Source of the DNA: Rossellomorea sp. y25 | Lineage (GTDB): Bacteria; Bacillota; Bacilli; Bacillales; Bacillaceae_B | Assembly (NCBI RefSeq): GCF_038049935.1 | Contig: NZ_CP145886.1 | Coordinates: forward strand, 310,001 to 374,000 | Direction of reading: 5' to 3' | DNA length: 64,000 bases | In this document: one piece after another, positions 20,398 to 30,937 of the stretch | Position numbering within the stretch: position 1 is the first letter of the stretch | Layout of the letters: every line of letters starts with the position of its first letter | The notes under the pieces: model-generated | What the model was told of the DNA's origin: nothing | Databases searched by the model: none | What the model saw: only the letters and a program-made list of their open reading frames with translations | Translations under genes and position numbers: made by a program

Positions 20398-21435
20398 ATG
20401 CTGAAAAGAGCTTTGATCATTGCTTTAAGCTCGTTTACACTTGTCGCATGTAGTTCAGATAAAGAGATAAAGAAAGAATCTGATAAAGAAGCTGCAACTC
20501 CGGTTGTGAAAGAGGAGACAGGAGTAGAAACGGAAGAGAAAAACCAATCACCTTTAACTGGTGAGGTACAAGAGAGAGAATCCACGGCGCGAGCGATTGC
20601 GGTCATGGTGAATAATCACCCAAAGGCCCGTCCACAATCAGGACTTTCAAAAGCAGACATTGTATATGAAGTCTTAGCAGAAGGTGATGTCACTCGGTTC
20701 CTGGCTATATATCAAAGCCAAAAGCCTAAAGAAATCGGTCCTGTACGAAGTGCCAGAGATTACTATGTGGAGCTTGCCAAAGGATATGATAGTCTATATG
20801 TAGCTCATGGATATAGTCCCGAAGCACAAGAAATGCTGACTAGCGGCTTCATCGACAATTTAAACGGCATGAAATATGATGGAACGCTGTTTAAGCGTGC
20901 AAGCTTCCGCAAAGCTCCTCATAATTCCTATATCTCCTTTGAGCATATCAAAGAGGGAGCGGAGCAGAACGGCTTTGATATGAAACGTCCACCGGAAGCA
21001 TTGAACTTTAGTGACAAAGGGCCTGTAAGCGGAGAAGCATCCCAATCGGTCATGATTTCATATAACGATAATCCGCTGTTTAACGTAGTGTATGATTTCA
21101 ACGAAGAAGAGGGCAAATACGAACGCTACTCAAATGGTGAACAGACCATCGATTACGATTCCAATGACCCTGTTTTAGTAGAAAATCTCTTTATAGTGGA
21201 AGCGTCGCATAAAATAGTCGACGATGCTGGCAGGAGAAACATTGATTTTGATTCCGGCGGGAATGCGTACTTGATTCAAGAAGGAAAACTCCGGGAAGTT
21301 CAGTGGAAGAACGTAGAAGGTAGAATTCTACCTTTTGAAAATAATAAACCTATCAGTTTGCGAAAAGGATCTACGTGGATCAATATCATTCCAAGTTCTT
21401 CAGGCTTGGCGGGGTCGGTATCATATCAAGAATAG
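20398..21435 (+). CDS. yerB: YerB family lipoprotein (DUF3048)
   Basis: The protein is about 345 residues. A lipoprotein signal peptide ends in the lipobox LVAC (Cys about residue 18), so it should be anchored outside the membrane. A charged linker follows, then the DUF3048 region beginning AIAVMVNNHPKARPQSGL and including GPVRSARDYYVEL. Matches B. subtilis YerB in sequence and context. Function unknown. The ATG at 20398 lies 9 nt after 'aggggtg'; the GTG at 20386 overlaps that ribosome binding site. Confidence 0.88.
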   Translation: MLKRALIIALSSFTLVACSSDKEIKKESDKEAATPVVKEETGVETEEKNQSPLTGEVQERESTARAIAVMVNNHPKARPQSGLSKADIVYEVLAEGDVTRFLAIYQSQKPKEIGPVRSARDYYVELAKGYDSLYVAHGYSPEAQEMLTSGFIDNLNGMKYDGTLFKRASFRKAPHNSYISFEHIKEGAEQNGFDMKRPPEALNFSDKGPVSGEASQSVMISYNDNPLFNVVYDFNEEEGKYERYSNGEQTIDYDSNDPVLVENLFIVEASHKIVDDAGRRNIDFDSGGNAYLIQEGKLREVQWKNVEGRILPFENNKPISLRKGSTWINIIPSSSGLAGSVSYQE

Positions 21436-21456
21436 ATGGAAAAAGGAGTCTTTTTA

Positions 21457-21756
21457 ATGCAAATAAATAAACTAAGAGGCAAGGAGTTGGATCAGTTATT
21501 CAATGCTGTTCTATCTCTACAAGATCTTGAAGAATGTTATCGTTTCTTCGATGACCTTTGCACAATCAATGAAATTCAATCTCTTGCTCAGCGCCTTGAA
21601 GTAGCTCGTATGCTGCAGGATGGGAAAACATATCATAAGATTGAAACAGAAACAGGTGCAAGTACTGCAACCATTTCCCGTGTGAAGCGTTGTTTAAACT
21701 ACGGAAATGATGCCTATCAGCTGGTATTGGATCGTGTACATCAGGAAGAGAAATAA
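21457..21756 (+). CDS. yerC: YerC/YecD family TrpR-related DNA-binding protein
   Basis: This 99-residue protein is very similar to B. subtilis YerC. It has the Trp-repressor-like helix-turn-helix fold: EIQSLAQRLEVARML (about residues 34-48), then TYHKIETETGASTATISRVKR (about 53-73) as the recognition unit. Its regulatory targets cannot be inferred from the window. The ATG at 21457 follows 'aaaaggagt'. A strong terminator follows. Confidence 0.92.
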   Translation: MQINKLRGKELDQLFNAVLSLQDLEECYRFFDDLCTINEIQSLAQRLEVARMLQDGKTYHKIETETGASTATISRVKRCLNYGNDAYQLVLDRVHQEEK

Positions 21757-21761
21757 TAGAA

Positions 21762-21803
21762 GAAGGACCGCTGTCGTCATGATGAGCGGTCTTTGTTTTT
21801 TTG
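21762..21803 (+). terminator. Rho-independent terminator after yerC
   Basis: Stem AAGGACCGCT / AGCGGTCTT with a 12-nt loop, followed by TGTTTTTTT. Confidence 0.92.
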
Positions 21804-21923
21804 TGTGATTTCATCGATCTCCCCCTTAGAATCATACAAAGTTTAACAATAGACGAGGTGATGCGGCCCCTTCCTACAAATGATATAATACGTTAGATGG
21901 ATGTAAGAATGGAGGAACAAAGC

Positions 21924-22610
21924 ATGTATGATGTCCAAAAATGGAGCCATGTATTTAAACTAGATCCGAATAAGACAATCGATGATGGAGATTTAGAAGC
22001 TGTATGTGAATCAGGGACAGACGCCATTATTGTAGGGGGAACGGACGGTGTAACCCTTGAAAAGGTTCTTGATTTGATGGCACGGGTGAGACGATATACT
22101 GTTCCTTGTATTCTGGAGGTATCAAATTTGGAGTCGATTACTCCGGGCTTTGATTTATATTTCATTCCGATGGTGATGAACAGCAGGGATATGAACTGGG
22201 TGACAGGATTGCATCACCGTGCTGTAAAGGAATATGGGGAGATCATGAATTGGGATGAAATCCTTGTAGAAGGATATTGTATATTAAACAAAGACTGTAA
22301 GGCGGCACAGGTTACGGAGGCCGATACAGATATTTCAAGTGAAGACGCGGCTGCATATGCCATGATGGCAGAAAGAATGTTCAATCTGCCGATCTTTTAC
22401 CTGGAGTACAGTGGTACATATGGGGATGTTGAAACGGTGAAAGAGGTAAGAGATTCACTGGAAAACACAACATTATTCTACGGTGGTGGCATCAAAACCG
22501 TCGAGCAGGCGAATGAAATGGCTGCAGTATCAGATGTTGTCGTAGTAGGAAATGCTGTCTATGACAATTTGAAAGAAGCGTTAAAAACAGTAAAAGCAGT
22601 AAAAGGGTAA
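21924..22610 (+). CDS. pcrB: Heptaprenylglyceryl phosphate synthase PcrB
   Basis: PcrB joins sn-glycerol-1-phosphate to heptaprenyl diphosphate, an archaeal-type ether-lipid reaction kept in Bacillales. The 228-residue TIM-barrel protein has KLDPNKTI (about residues 12-19), the VGGTDG phosphate loop (about 39-44), LEYSGTYG and the C-terminal FYGGGI / VVVGNAVY phosphate-binding motifs. The ATG at 21924 follows 'ggagga' and gives the B. subtilis length. It sits upstream of pcrA and ligA, the conserved Bacillus order. Confidence 0.95.
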   Translation: MYDVQKWSHVFKLDPNKTIDDGDLEAVCESGTDAIIVGGTDGVTLEKVLDLMARVRRYTVPCILEVSNLESITPGFDLYFIPMVMNSRDMNWVTGLHHRAVKEYGEIMNWDEILVEGYCILNKDCKAAQVTEADTDISSEDAAAYAMMAERMFNLPIFYLEYSGTYGDVETVKEVRDSLENTTLFYGGGIKTVEQANEMAAVSDVVVVGNAVYDNLKEALKTVKAVKG

Positions 22611-22694
22611 GGATTGAACTGGAGATCCGTCCCTAAATAGGATATAATGGAAACATAAATATAGAACGTACGTTCGTTATGGTGGTGTGAGAGT

Positions 22695-24920
22695 ATGCAA
22701 TTTTTGACTGATCGATTGTTGAATGGAATGAATCCCGAGCAGGCGGAAGCTGTGAAGGCGACAGAAGGGCCGTTACTGATCATGGCAGGGGCAGGCTCCG
22801 GGAAGACGAGAGTATTGACGCATCGAATTGCGTATTTAATGGTGGAAAAAGGGGTCAATCCTTATAATATTTTAGCGATTACCTTTACAAATAAAGCAGC
22901 GAGAGAAATGAAGGATCGTATTCATAACATACTGGGCGGGGCTTCTGAGAACATTTGGATCTCAACCTTCCACAGCATGTGTGTGCGAATCCTGCGACGG
23001 GATATTGATCGCATCGGGATGAACCGTAATTTTACGATCCTTGATTCTACCGATCAGCAGTCGGTTATCAAAGCGATTTTAAAAGAAAAAAATATAGACC
23101 CGAAAAAATTTGATCCCCGTTCGCTTTTGGGATCCATCAGCTCTGCAAAAAATGAGCTGACGACTCCTGAAGAATTGTCCAAGCAAGTAGGGGGTTATTA
23201 CGATCAAGTGGTATCTGATGTGTATACAGAATATCAGAAGCGTTTACGGAAGAATCAGGCCCTCGATTTTGATGATTTGATCATGACGACGATCCAGTTG
23301 TTTCAGCGTGTACCGGAAGTATTGGAATTCTATCAAAGAAAGTTCCAATACATCCATGTCGATGAGTATCAAGATACGAACAGGGCTCAATATATGCTCG
23401 TTAAACTGCTGGCTTCCCGTTTTCAGAACTTGTGTGTCGTCGGGGATTCCGATCAATCGATATATCGCTGGCGAGGTGCGGACATTGCCAATATCCTTTC
23501 CTTTGAAAAGGATTATCCAAGAGCAACCGTTATTTTCCTTGAACAAAATTATCGTTCAACGAAGAGGATCCTGCAGGCAGCAAACGAAGTGATCCAGAAG
23601 AACTCGAATCGTAAACCGAAGAATCTATGGACGGAAAATCATGACGGTGAAAAGATCTCGTATTTCAGAGCGGATACCGAGCAGACCGAGGCTCAATTTG
23701 TTACCGGTAAAATCAAAGAGATGATGGAAAGCGGTAAGAGGAAGTACTCTGATTTCGCCATCCTTTATCGTACAAACGCTCAGTCCCGTGTGATGGAGGA
23801 AGTTTTACTCAAATCGAATATCGAGTACTCCATCGTCGGCGGCATCAAGTTCTATGACCGCAAAGAGATCAAGGACATATTGGCTTACCTGAGACTCATC
23901 TCGAATCCGGATGATGACATCAGCCTAATACGTGTCATTAATGTTCCGAAGCGGGGCGTAGGGGCAACCTCTGTGGATAAAATTGCCCGTTATGCACAGG
24001 ATCATGATATTTCCATGTTCAGAGCGTTGGAAGAAGCGGACTTTATCGGGCTCAGTCCGAAAATAACGAAAGCTGTCATTGAATTCAAGGAAATGGTGAA
24101 AGGCTATACGGCCATGCAGGAATATCTGTCCGTAACCGAGCTTGTAGAAGAAATACTGGAGAAATCCGGCTACATCGAGATGTTAAAAGCAGAAAAGTCG
24201 ATCGAGTCTCAAAGTCGCTTGGAGAACTTGGACGAGTTCCTGTCTGTGACGAAAAGCTTTGAGCAATCCAACGATGACAAGAGTCTGGTTGCATTTTTAA
24301 CGGACCTGGCATTAGTGGCGGATATCGATAAGCTTGATGAAGACGATCAGCCAAAAGACTCGGTTATTTTGATGACCCTTCATGCTGCAAAAGGTCTTGA
24401 GTTCCCTGTCGTATTCTTAATGGGGATGGAGGAAGGGGTTTTCCCTCACAGCCGTTCCCTGATGGAAGAAGATGAGATGGAAGAAGAGCGCAGACTGGCT
24501 TATGTAGGAATTACCCGTGCTGAGGAACAGCTCTATTTAACAAATGCACAAATGAGAACTCTCTTCGGGCAAACGAAGATGAACCCTGTGTCCCGGTTCA
24601 TTCAGGAGATCCCAGCTGAACTGTTGGATGATGTGATGGCAGAAAAGAAGAGTGCCTTCACACCTTTCGGGAAATCAGCAGCGAAAGCACCAGCGCGTCC
24701 TGCCCCGCGTAAGCCCGTTTCACGACCGGTTCAAACGACAACCGGTGGAGAATCTGTTGCATGGCAAGTAGGGGACAAAGCACAGCATAAGAAATGGGGG
24801 ACAGGGACGGTCGTCAGTGTGAAAGGCTCTGGAGACAGTGTAGAGCTTGACATTGCGTTCCCGAGCCCAATGGGAATCAAGCGTCTTCTTGCCAAATTTG
24901 CTCCTATTGAAAAAGCGTAG
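22695..24920 (+). CDS. pcrA: ATP-dependent DNA helicase PcrA (UvrD/Rep family, SF1)
   Basis: A 741-residue 3'-5' helicase essential in Bacillus and involved in repair, removal of RecA and rolling-circle replication. Helicase motifs are in order: Walker [10 protein letters not shown] (about residues 32-40), FTNKAAREM, the [11 protein letters not shown]alker [37 protein letters not shown] and [12 protein letters not shown]. The C-terminal extension ends in the [11 protein letters not shown]-polymerase-interaction Tudor-like fold. A degenerate AGATCCGTCCCT element lies about 60 bp upstream. Confidence 0.96.
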   Translation: MQFLTDRLLNGMNPEQAEAVKATEGPLLIMAGAGSGKTRVLTHRIAYLMVEKGVNPYNILAITFTNKAAREMKDRIHNILGGASENIWISTFHSMCVRILRRDIDRIGMNRNFTILDSTDQQSVIKAILKEKNIDPKKFDPRSLLGSISSAKNELTTPEELSKQVGGYYDQVVSDVYTEYQKRLRKNQALDFDDLIMTTIQLFQRVPEVLEFYQRKFQYIHVDEYQDTNRAQYMLVKLLASRFQNLCVVGDSDQSIYRWRGADIANILSFEKDYPRATVIFLEQNYRSTKRILQAANEVIQKNSNRKPKNLWTENHDGEKISYFRADTEQTEAQFVTGKIKEMMESGKRKYSDFAILYRTNAQSRVMEEVLLKSNIEYSIVGGIKFYDRKEIKDILAYLRLISNPDDDISLIRVINVPKRGVGATSVDKIARYAQDHDISMFRALEEADFIGLSPKITKAVIEFKEMVKGYTAMQEYLSVTELVEEILEKSGYIEMLKAEKSIESQSRLENLDEFLSVTKSFEQSNDDKSLVAFLTDLALVADIDKLDEDDQPKDSVILMTLHAAKGLEFPVVFLMGMEEGVFPHSRSLMEEDEMEEERRLAYVGITRAEEQLYLTNAQMRTLFGQTKMNPVSRFIQEIPAELLDDVMAEKKSAFTPFGKSAAKAPARPAPRKPVSRPVQTTTGGESVAWQVGDKAQHKKWGTGTVVSVKGSGDSVELDIAFPSPMGIKRLLAKFAPIEKA

Positions 24921-24973
24921 CTTGTCGAGAGGGAATTCCCTCTCGGCTATCTTTAAATATCTGAACACTTTAG

Positions 24974-26998
<2,025 letters not shown>

Positions 26999-27013
26999 GA
27001 GGTGTAACGAGTA

Positions 27014-28165
27014 ATGAAAAAAGGGATCTCGGTCGCTCTCTCCGCACTATTGTTATTAGGAGGCTGTGCTCCGACATTTGAAAAGCAGGATCAGGTCGTT
27101 CAGGAAAATCAAGATAGCGAAGCAAAAAAAGCGATCATTCCAAGCTTCCAGATATCCAAGGAATACTACAAGACGATGCTTCCATATGAAACGAGTAAAA
27201 CCCGTGGAGTGGTCGTTAATGATTTAGGATCAAGATACGATATCAATGAAATCGAAACGGGCTTATTGAGGGTAGCCCAAAATCGTTTCTCAACGGATGA
27301 ATACTTTTTCAAAGAAGGCCAATTCCTCACGAAGAAAACAGTTGATAGCTGGCTTCAACGAAAATATACAAGTGAACAGTTGAAAGAAAAGGGAATTCAA
27401 GAGTCTGAGAATGTAGGGCTTAACCCTGTCCAGGCAAACGGTGAGAGCGCACCCATCTACTTAGCACATGTGATTGAACATAATTACTTGATGAAAAAAG
27501 AAGACAACAAGGTCCACCTGGGTGGAGTGGCAATCGCTCTTTCGTTGAATTCTGTTCAGTACGAAACCAATCTCTCATCTGGAACAAGGACAGTAAAGAA
27601 CATTAGCAATGATGTCTTAAAGGAACAAGGAGCGAGAATTGCCGACGAAGTCCTCAATCGTCTTCGTCAGAAAAAAGAACTTCAAAACGTTCCGATCATG
27701 ATCTCACTTTATAAACAGGCTCCGAAAGAACAGGTCGTACCGGGTCATTTCTTTGCCTACACAACCGTTGAAGCGAACGAAAGCAGTATCCAAAACTGGG
27801 AAGGAATCAATGAAGAATTTTACTTATTCCCTTCACCGGAAGCACAAGAAAATCATCCAAACGATTACAAAGTATTTAACGAGCTGAAAACGGATATCGA
27901 AAAATACTTTCCTGTTTACACGGGTCTGACGGGACAAGCACTTTACCAGAACCAAAAGCTGTCCAATATGAAATTCGAGGTTGCCCTGTCCTTCCAAGGA
28001 AAAGCTGAAACCATCGGATTTTCCCAGCATCTTTCCAGCATGATCAGCAAGCAGACGCCAGATACCTGGGATGTGGAACTCCTCGTGTCATCGTCCTATG
28101 GACCGGAAGCTCTGATCGTGAAGAAGCCTGGAAGTAAAGAAACGTATTTGCACATTTATGAATAA
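27014..28165 (+). CDS. camS: CamS family lipoprotein (sex-pheromone cAM373 precursor homologue)
   Basis: A 383-residue lipoprotein with lipobox LLGGCA (Cys about residue 19) after a short signal peptide. The remainder is the CamS domain (GLLRVAQNRFSTDEYFF region; HVIEHNYLMKK region). In enterococci and staphylococci, the cleaved signal peptide of CamS proteins can act as a mating pheromone. In Bacillus (YerH) no such role is known, so I assign only the family. It follows ligA by 15 bp, as in B. subtilis, and is closed by a terminator. Confidence 0.9.
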   Translation: MKKGISVALSALLLLGGCAPTFEKQDQVVQENQDSEAKKAIIPSFQISKEYYKTMLPYETSKTRGVVVNDLGSRYDINEIETGLLRVAQNRFSTDEYFFKEGQFLTKKTVDSWLQRKYTSEQLKEKGIQESENVGLNPVQANGESAPIYLAHVIEHNYLMKKEDNKVHLGGVAIALSLNSVQYETNLSSGTRTVKNISNDVLKEQGARIADEVLNRLRQKKELQNVPIMISLYKQAPKEQVVPGHFFAYTTVEANESSIQNWEGINEEFYLFPSPEAQENHPNDYKVFNELKTDIEKYFPVYTGLTGQALYQNQKLSNMKFEVALSFQGKAETIGFSQHLSSMISKQTPDTWDVELLVSSSYGPEALIVKKPGSKETYLHIYE

Positions 28166-28173
28166 AAGAGGAA

Positions 28174-28206
28174 AAGGACTAATCTTATAGGTTAGTTCTT
28201 TTTTTT
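28174..28206 (+). terminator. Rho-independent terminator after camS
   Basis: Stem AGGACTAATC / GGTTAGTTCT (two G-U pairs) followed by eight T residues. Confidence 0.88.
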
Positions 28207-28271
28207 GTTGAGGGATAGAACTGTAGAAGTGTCACAGAAATTAGGCGGATCCTTTCGATAAATAAAAATAA

Positions 28272-28371
28272 GGTTGGTATATTGAAAATACGGCCGATAA
28301 ATCATTTTAAAGGTTGATGAGATTGAGTAAGGGTTGATAAATCTCAACAAGGGTCGATAAACCTGATCCTA
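28272..28371. repeat. Five-copy GGYYGRT direct-repeat array, exact 20-bp period
   Basis: Units start at 28272, 28292, 28312, 28332 and 28352. They begin GGTTGGTAT, GGCCGATAA, GGTTGATGA, GGTTGATAA and GGTCGATAA. Only the first seven to nine bases are conserved; the remaining 11 vary. It is intergenic, between the camS terminator and the following small gene, with no coding explanation. It shares its spacing, but not its word, with the GACGCA arrays. Confidence 0.85.
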
Positions 28372-28472
28372 CCATTGTCATGTACTTCACGATATTTACA
28401 AAAAACGAAACCAAATGTGACGGATATACGTAATACATATATAGATTGAAGACAGGAAAGGGGAAAAGGCTG

Positions 28473-28586
28473 ATGGAAATAATCGCATTTGTTTTAGCCG
28501 GAGGGGCTTTCTCGATTGTCATGATCCTTCTTGAACAAAACAAGAAATTAGAAAAGAGAGTGAAGAAATTGGAGGACAAAATGTAA
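28473..28586 (+). CDS. 37-residue membrane-anchored coiled-coil protein, unknown
   Basis: A short gene that length cut-offs would miss. The product starts MEIIAFVLAGGAFSIVMILL, one hydrophobic span, then a charged helix rich in K and E with leucines at heptad-like spacing (QNKKLEKRVKKLEDKM). It is preceded by 'aaaggggaaaagg' and followed within 6 bp by its own hairpin and T-run, which strongly supports a real transcription unit. It resembles small conserved hypothetical proteins of Bacillus as I recall them, but no function is known. Confidence 0.72.
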   Translation: MEIIAFVLAGGAFSIVMILLEQNKKLEKRVKKLEDKM

Positions 28587-28591
28587 TCGGT

Positions 28592-28623
28592 AAAAAGCTT
28601 GGGGAATCTCAGGCTTTTTTGTT
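28592..28623 (+). terminator. Terminator of the 37-residue protein gene
   Basis: Stem AAAAGCTT / AGGCTTTT with a loop of about 12 nt, running into TTTTTTG. Confidence 0.75.
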
Positions 28624-29159
28624 TGGCTTTTACATAGAAATGACCTATCTGCATCAGCGACAATTAACCAGTTTCAAAAAGCCATCCAGGAAATTTCCTA
28701 TTCCCCACCGTCTCACCATGTATATGGATGTATCATTTGTTGCAAAATAAAGATGCTAACGTTAGTGAAAAACTGTAATCGTAACAGAATGGTGAACAAA
28801 AAGTAACTTAATTTTATAAATTTTTATGAATAGATATAGCTAAAAAAGCGCTTTCATAAAAATATATGCATTTTACTTGAATAATTATTCATACGAATGA
28901 ATGTATTTAGAAAATTCCGTCTGTTAATGTGGTAAATGTATGTTAGTATTAATAACGTTGTGAACTTGTTACGGAACGTCGCTTCGCAGAAAAAACTTTT
29001 TCAAACATTATTGAGTGAATAAGTTTACAACCCGTATGCATGGGGTAAAGAACTGTTGGATTTACAATTCGAGAGGTCTTTTAGCATGGTTCGAAAGTTA
29101 GATTAAGCACCTAACGAAAAGCAGTACAAATTTCTTGAAAGGAGAATGCTAACTACACA
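28624..29159. other. Long A/T-rich leader region upstream of putP
   Basis: There is no gene in this stretch of more than 500 bp. It contains a cre-like site (28843-28856). A short inverted repeat 'gttag...ctaac' lies near 29097-29115, and the putP ribosome binding site 'gaaaggaga' is at the end. Several A/T-rich boxes could be promoters but none is convincing. The length suggests multiple controls or an extended 5' leader. Confidence 0.5.
28843..28856 (+). promoter_or_regulatory. Candidate CcpA (cre) site
   Basis: AAAAAGCGCTTTCA matches 12 of 14 positions of the cre consensus TGWAANCGNTNWCA and keeps the central CG and palindromic AAAGCGCTTT. It lies about 300 bp upstream of putP. Carbon-catabolite control would fit a proline-uptake/glyoxylate-shunt region, but this is inference from one site. 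Confidence 0.5.
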
Positions 29160-30668
29160 ATGGATATAGCTACTTTAGTCACCTTTATCGTATATTTAGT
29201 TGGAATGCTCGCAATCGGTATTATCTCTTACAAATTAACAAGCAATTTATCGGATTACGTTCTTGGAGGACGTAGTTTAGGACCGGGGGTAGCAGCATTA
29301 AGTGCTGGTGCTTCAGATATGAGTTCATGGTTATTACTGGGACTGCCTGGCCTTGCTTATGCAATTGGTTTAGGTTCGATCTGGTTAAGTATTGGGTTAG
29401 TAATTGGTGCTTATTTAAACTGGAGATTCGTAGCTTCAAGACTACGCGCTTACACGGAGGTTGCAAACGATTCTATTACGGTTCCGGACTTCTTTGAAAA
29501 TCGTTTTAGAGATGGTTCCCGTCTCCTTCGTGTTATTTCAGCAGTTATTATCTTGGTATTCTTTACCTTCTACACATCTTCAGGTCTTGTAGGCGGAGCG
29601 TTATTATTCCAGGAAACGTTCGGAATGTCTTACAATCAATCACTTTGGATTGGTGCTGCAGTAATCATTTCTTACACATTCCTTGGAGGATTCTTAGCAG
29701 TAAGCTGGACTGACTTCGTACAAGGTATTCTAATGTTCCTTGCGTTAATCATTACACCAATCGTTGCTATTACAGAGCTGGGTGGATGGAATGCTACAGT
29801 TGATGCTGTTCGTTCTGTTGACGCGGCAAATCTTGATACAATGAACACGATGACGGTTATGGGAGTCATTTCACTCCTCGCCTGGGGACTTGGTTACTTC
29901 GGTCAGCCGCATATCATCACCCGTTTTATGGCACTTAAATCCACCAAAGATGTACCAAAGGCACGCTGGATTGGTATGAGCTGGATGACATTATCAATGA
30001 TTGGTGCTGTACTGGTTGGTTTCTCCGGTATCGCCTATTTTGCTGATATGCCATTGATTACAGGTGATGTTGATAATTCTGAGAAAGTATTTATCTTTTT
30101 TACAGATGTCTTATTTAACCCATGGGTATCTGGTATTCTGTTAGCAGCGATTCTATCTGCTATCATGAGTACAATCGATTCCCAATTACTTGTTTCTTCC
30201 AGTGCGTTAGCAGAGGATTTCTATAAAGCGATCATCCGTAAGAATGCTTCTGACAACGAACTTGTATGGGTGGGTCGTATCGGAGTGCTTCTAATTGCAT
30301 TTATCGCGATTATGCTTGCTATTCAAGGTAACCCTGCGAATGGCGGCGGTACGAAGATCCTCGATCTGGTAAGTTACGCTTGGGGTGGATTTGGTGCCGC
30401 GTTCGGACCAATCGTCCTGTTGTCTCTATACTGGAAAGGTATGACACGAAACGGGGCATTGGCAGGTATGATCACTGGTGCTGTAACAGTCGTCGTTTGG
30501 AAACAGCTGACTGCAGCTGGAGTTATTCCATTCGAACTGTATGAAATTGTTCCAGGATTCTTCCTTGCTATTCTGGCAATCGTGATCTTCAGTAAGGTTG
30601 GACCACAGCCAAGTGCTGAAATCCAAGCTGAATTCGATGAAGCAGTTGCCAAAGACATCGTTAAATAA
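29160..30668 (+). CDS. putP: Sodium/proline symporter PutP (SSS family)
   Basis: A 502-residue integral membrane protein with about 12-13 hydrophobic segments, typical of sodium:solute symporters. The start (about residues 30-60, DYVLGGRSLGPGVAALSAGASDMSSWLL) is the PutP/OpuE signature that includes sodium and proline ligand positions. FFTFYTSSGLVGG and LAWGLGYFGQPHII follow. It could serve nutritional uptake (PutP) or osmoprotection (OpuE); sequence alone does not settle this. The ATG follows 'gaaaggaga'. A repeat-derived terminator follows. Confidence 0.92.
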   Translation: MDIATLVTFIVYLVGMLAIGIISYKLTSNLSDYVLGGRSLGPGVAALSAGASDMSSWLLLGLPGLAYAIGLGSIWLSIGLVIGAYLNWRFVASRLRAYTEVANDSITVPDFFENRFRDGSRLLRVISAVIILVFFTFYTSSGLVGGALLFQETFGMSYNQSLWIGAAVIISYTFLGGFLAVSWTDFVQGILMFLALIITPIVAITELGGWNATVDAVRSVDAANLDTMNTMTVMGVISLLAWGLGYFGQPHIITRFMALKSTKDVPKARWIGMSWMTLSMIGAVLVGFSGIAYFADMPLITGDVDNSEKVFIFFTDVLFNPWVSGILLAAILSAIMSTIDSQLLVSSSALAEDFYKAIIRKNASDNELVWVGRIGVLLIAFIAIMLAIQGNPANGGGTKILDLVSYAWGGFGAAFGPIVLLSLYWKGMTRNGALAGMITGAVTVVVWKQLTAAGVIPFELYEIVPGFFLAILAIVIFSKVGPQPSAEIQAEFDEAVAKDIVK

Positions 30669-30681
30669 TTAGAGTATCGAT

Positions 30682-30736
30682 AAGAGGTCCGTCCTTCGTC
30701 ACTAAAGAGTGGCTGAGGGACGGACCTCTTTTTTGT
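30682..30736 (+). terminator. Terminator built from two inverted AGGTCCGTCC elements
   Basis: AAGAGGTCCGTCC at the 5' arm pairs with GGACGGACCTCTT at the 3' arm, followed by TTTTTTG. The arms are copies of the dispersed repeat found throughout the window. Confidence 0.92.
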
Positions 30737-30937
30737 TGGCTAGTCTTGATATTTATGTTTCAGGGGAGAATTTGTGATACATGTCCTCCTTTGTAGGTGT
30801 TGCGAAATTTGTCGAAAGAAAATTACCAAAAAGTTGTTCCAAAACCAAATATACTGTTATATAATACAAACATGTTAAATAATCTGTATTATAACAATGA
30901 AGACTTGTTTAATACTGCTAAGGAGTGATGGTGTTCA

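Noticed and set aside
27014..28165. CamS as evidence of a conjugative pheromone system
   Set aside because: No conjugation genes are present, and CamS homologues are core lipoproteins at this locus in Bacillus; the pheromone role is known only in other genera.
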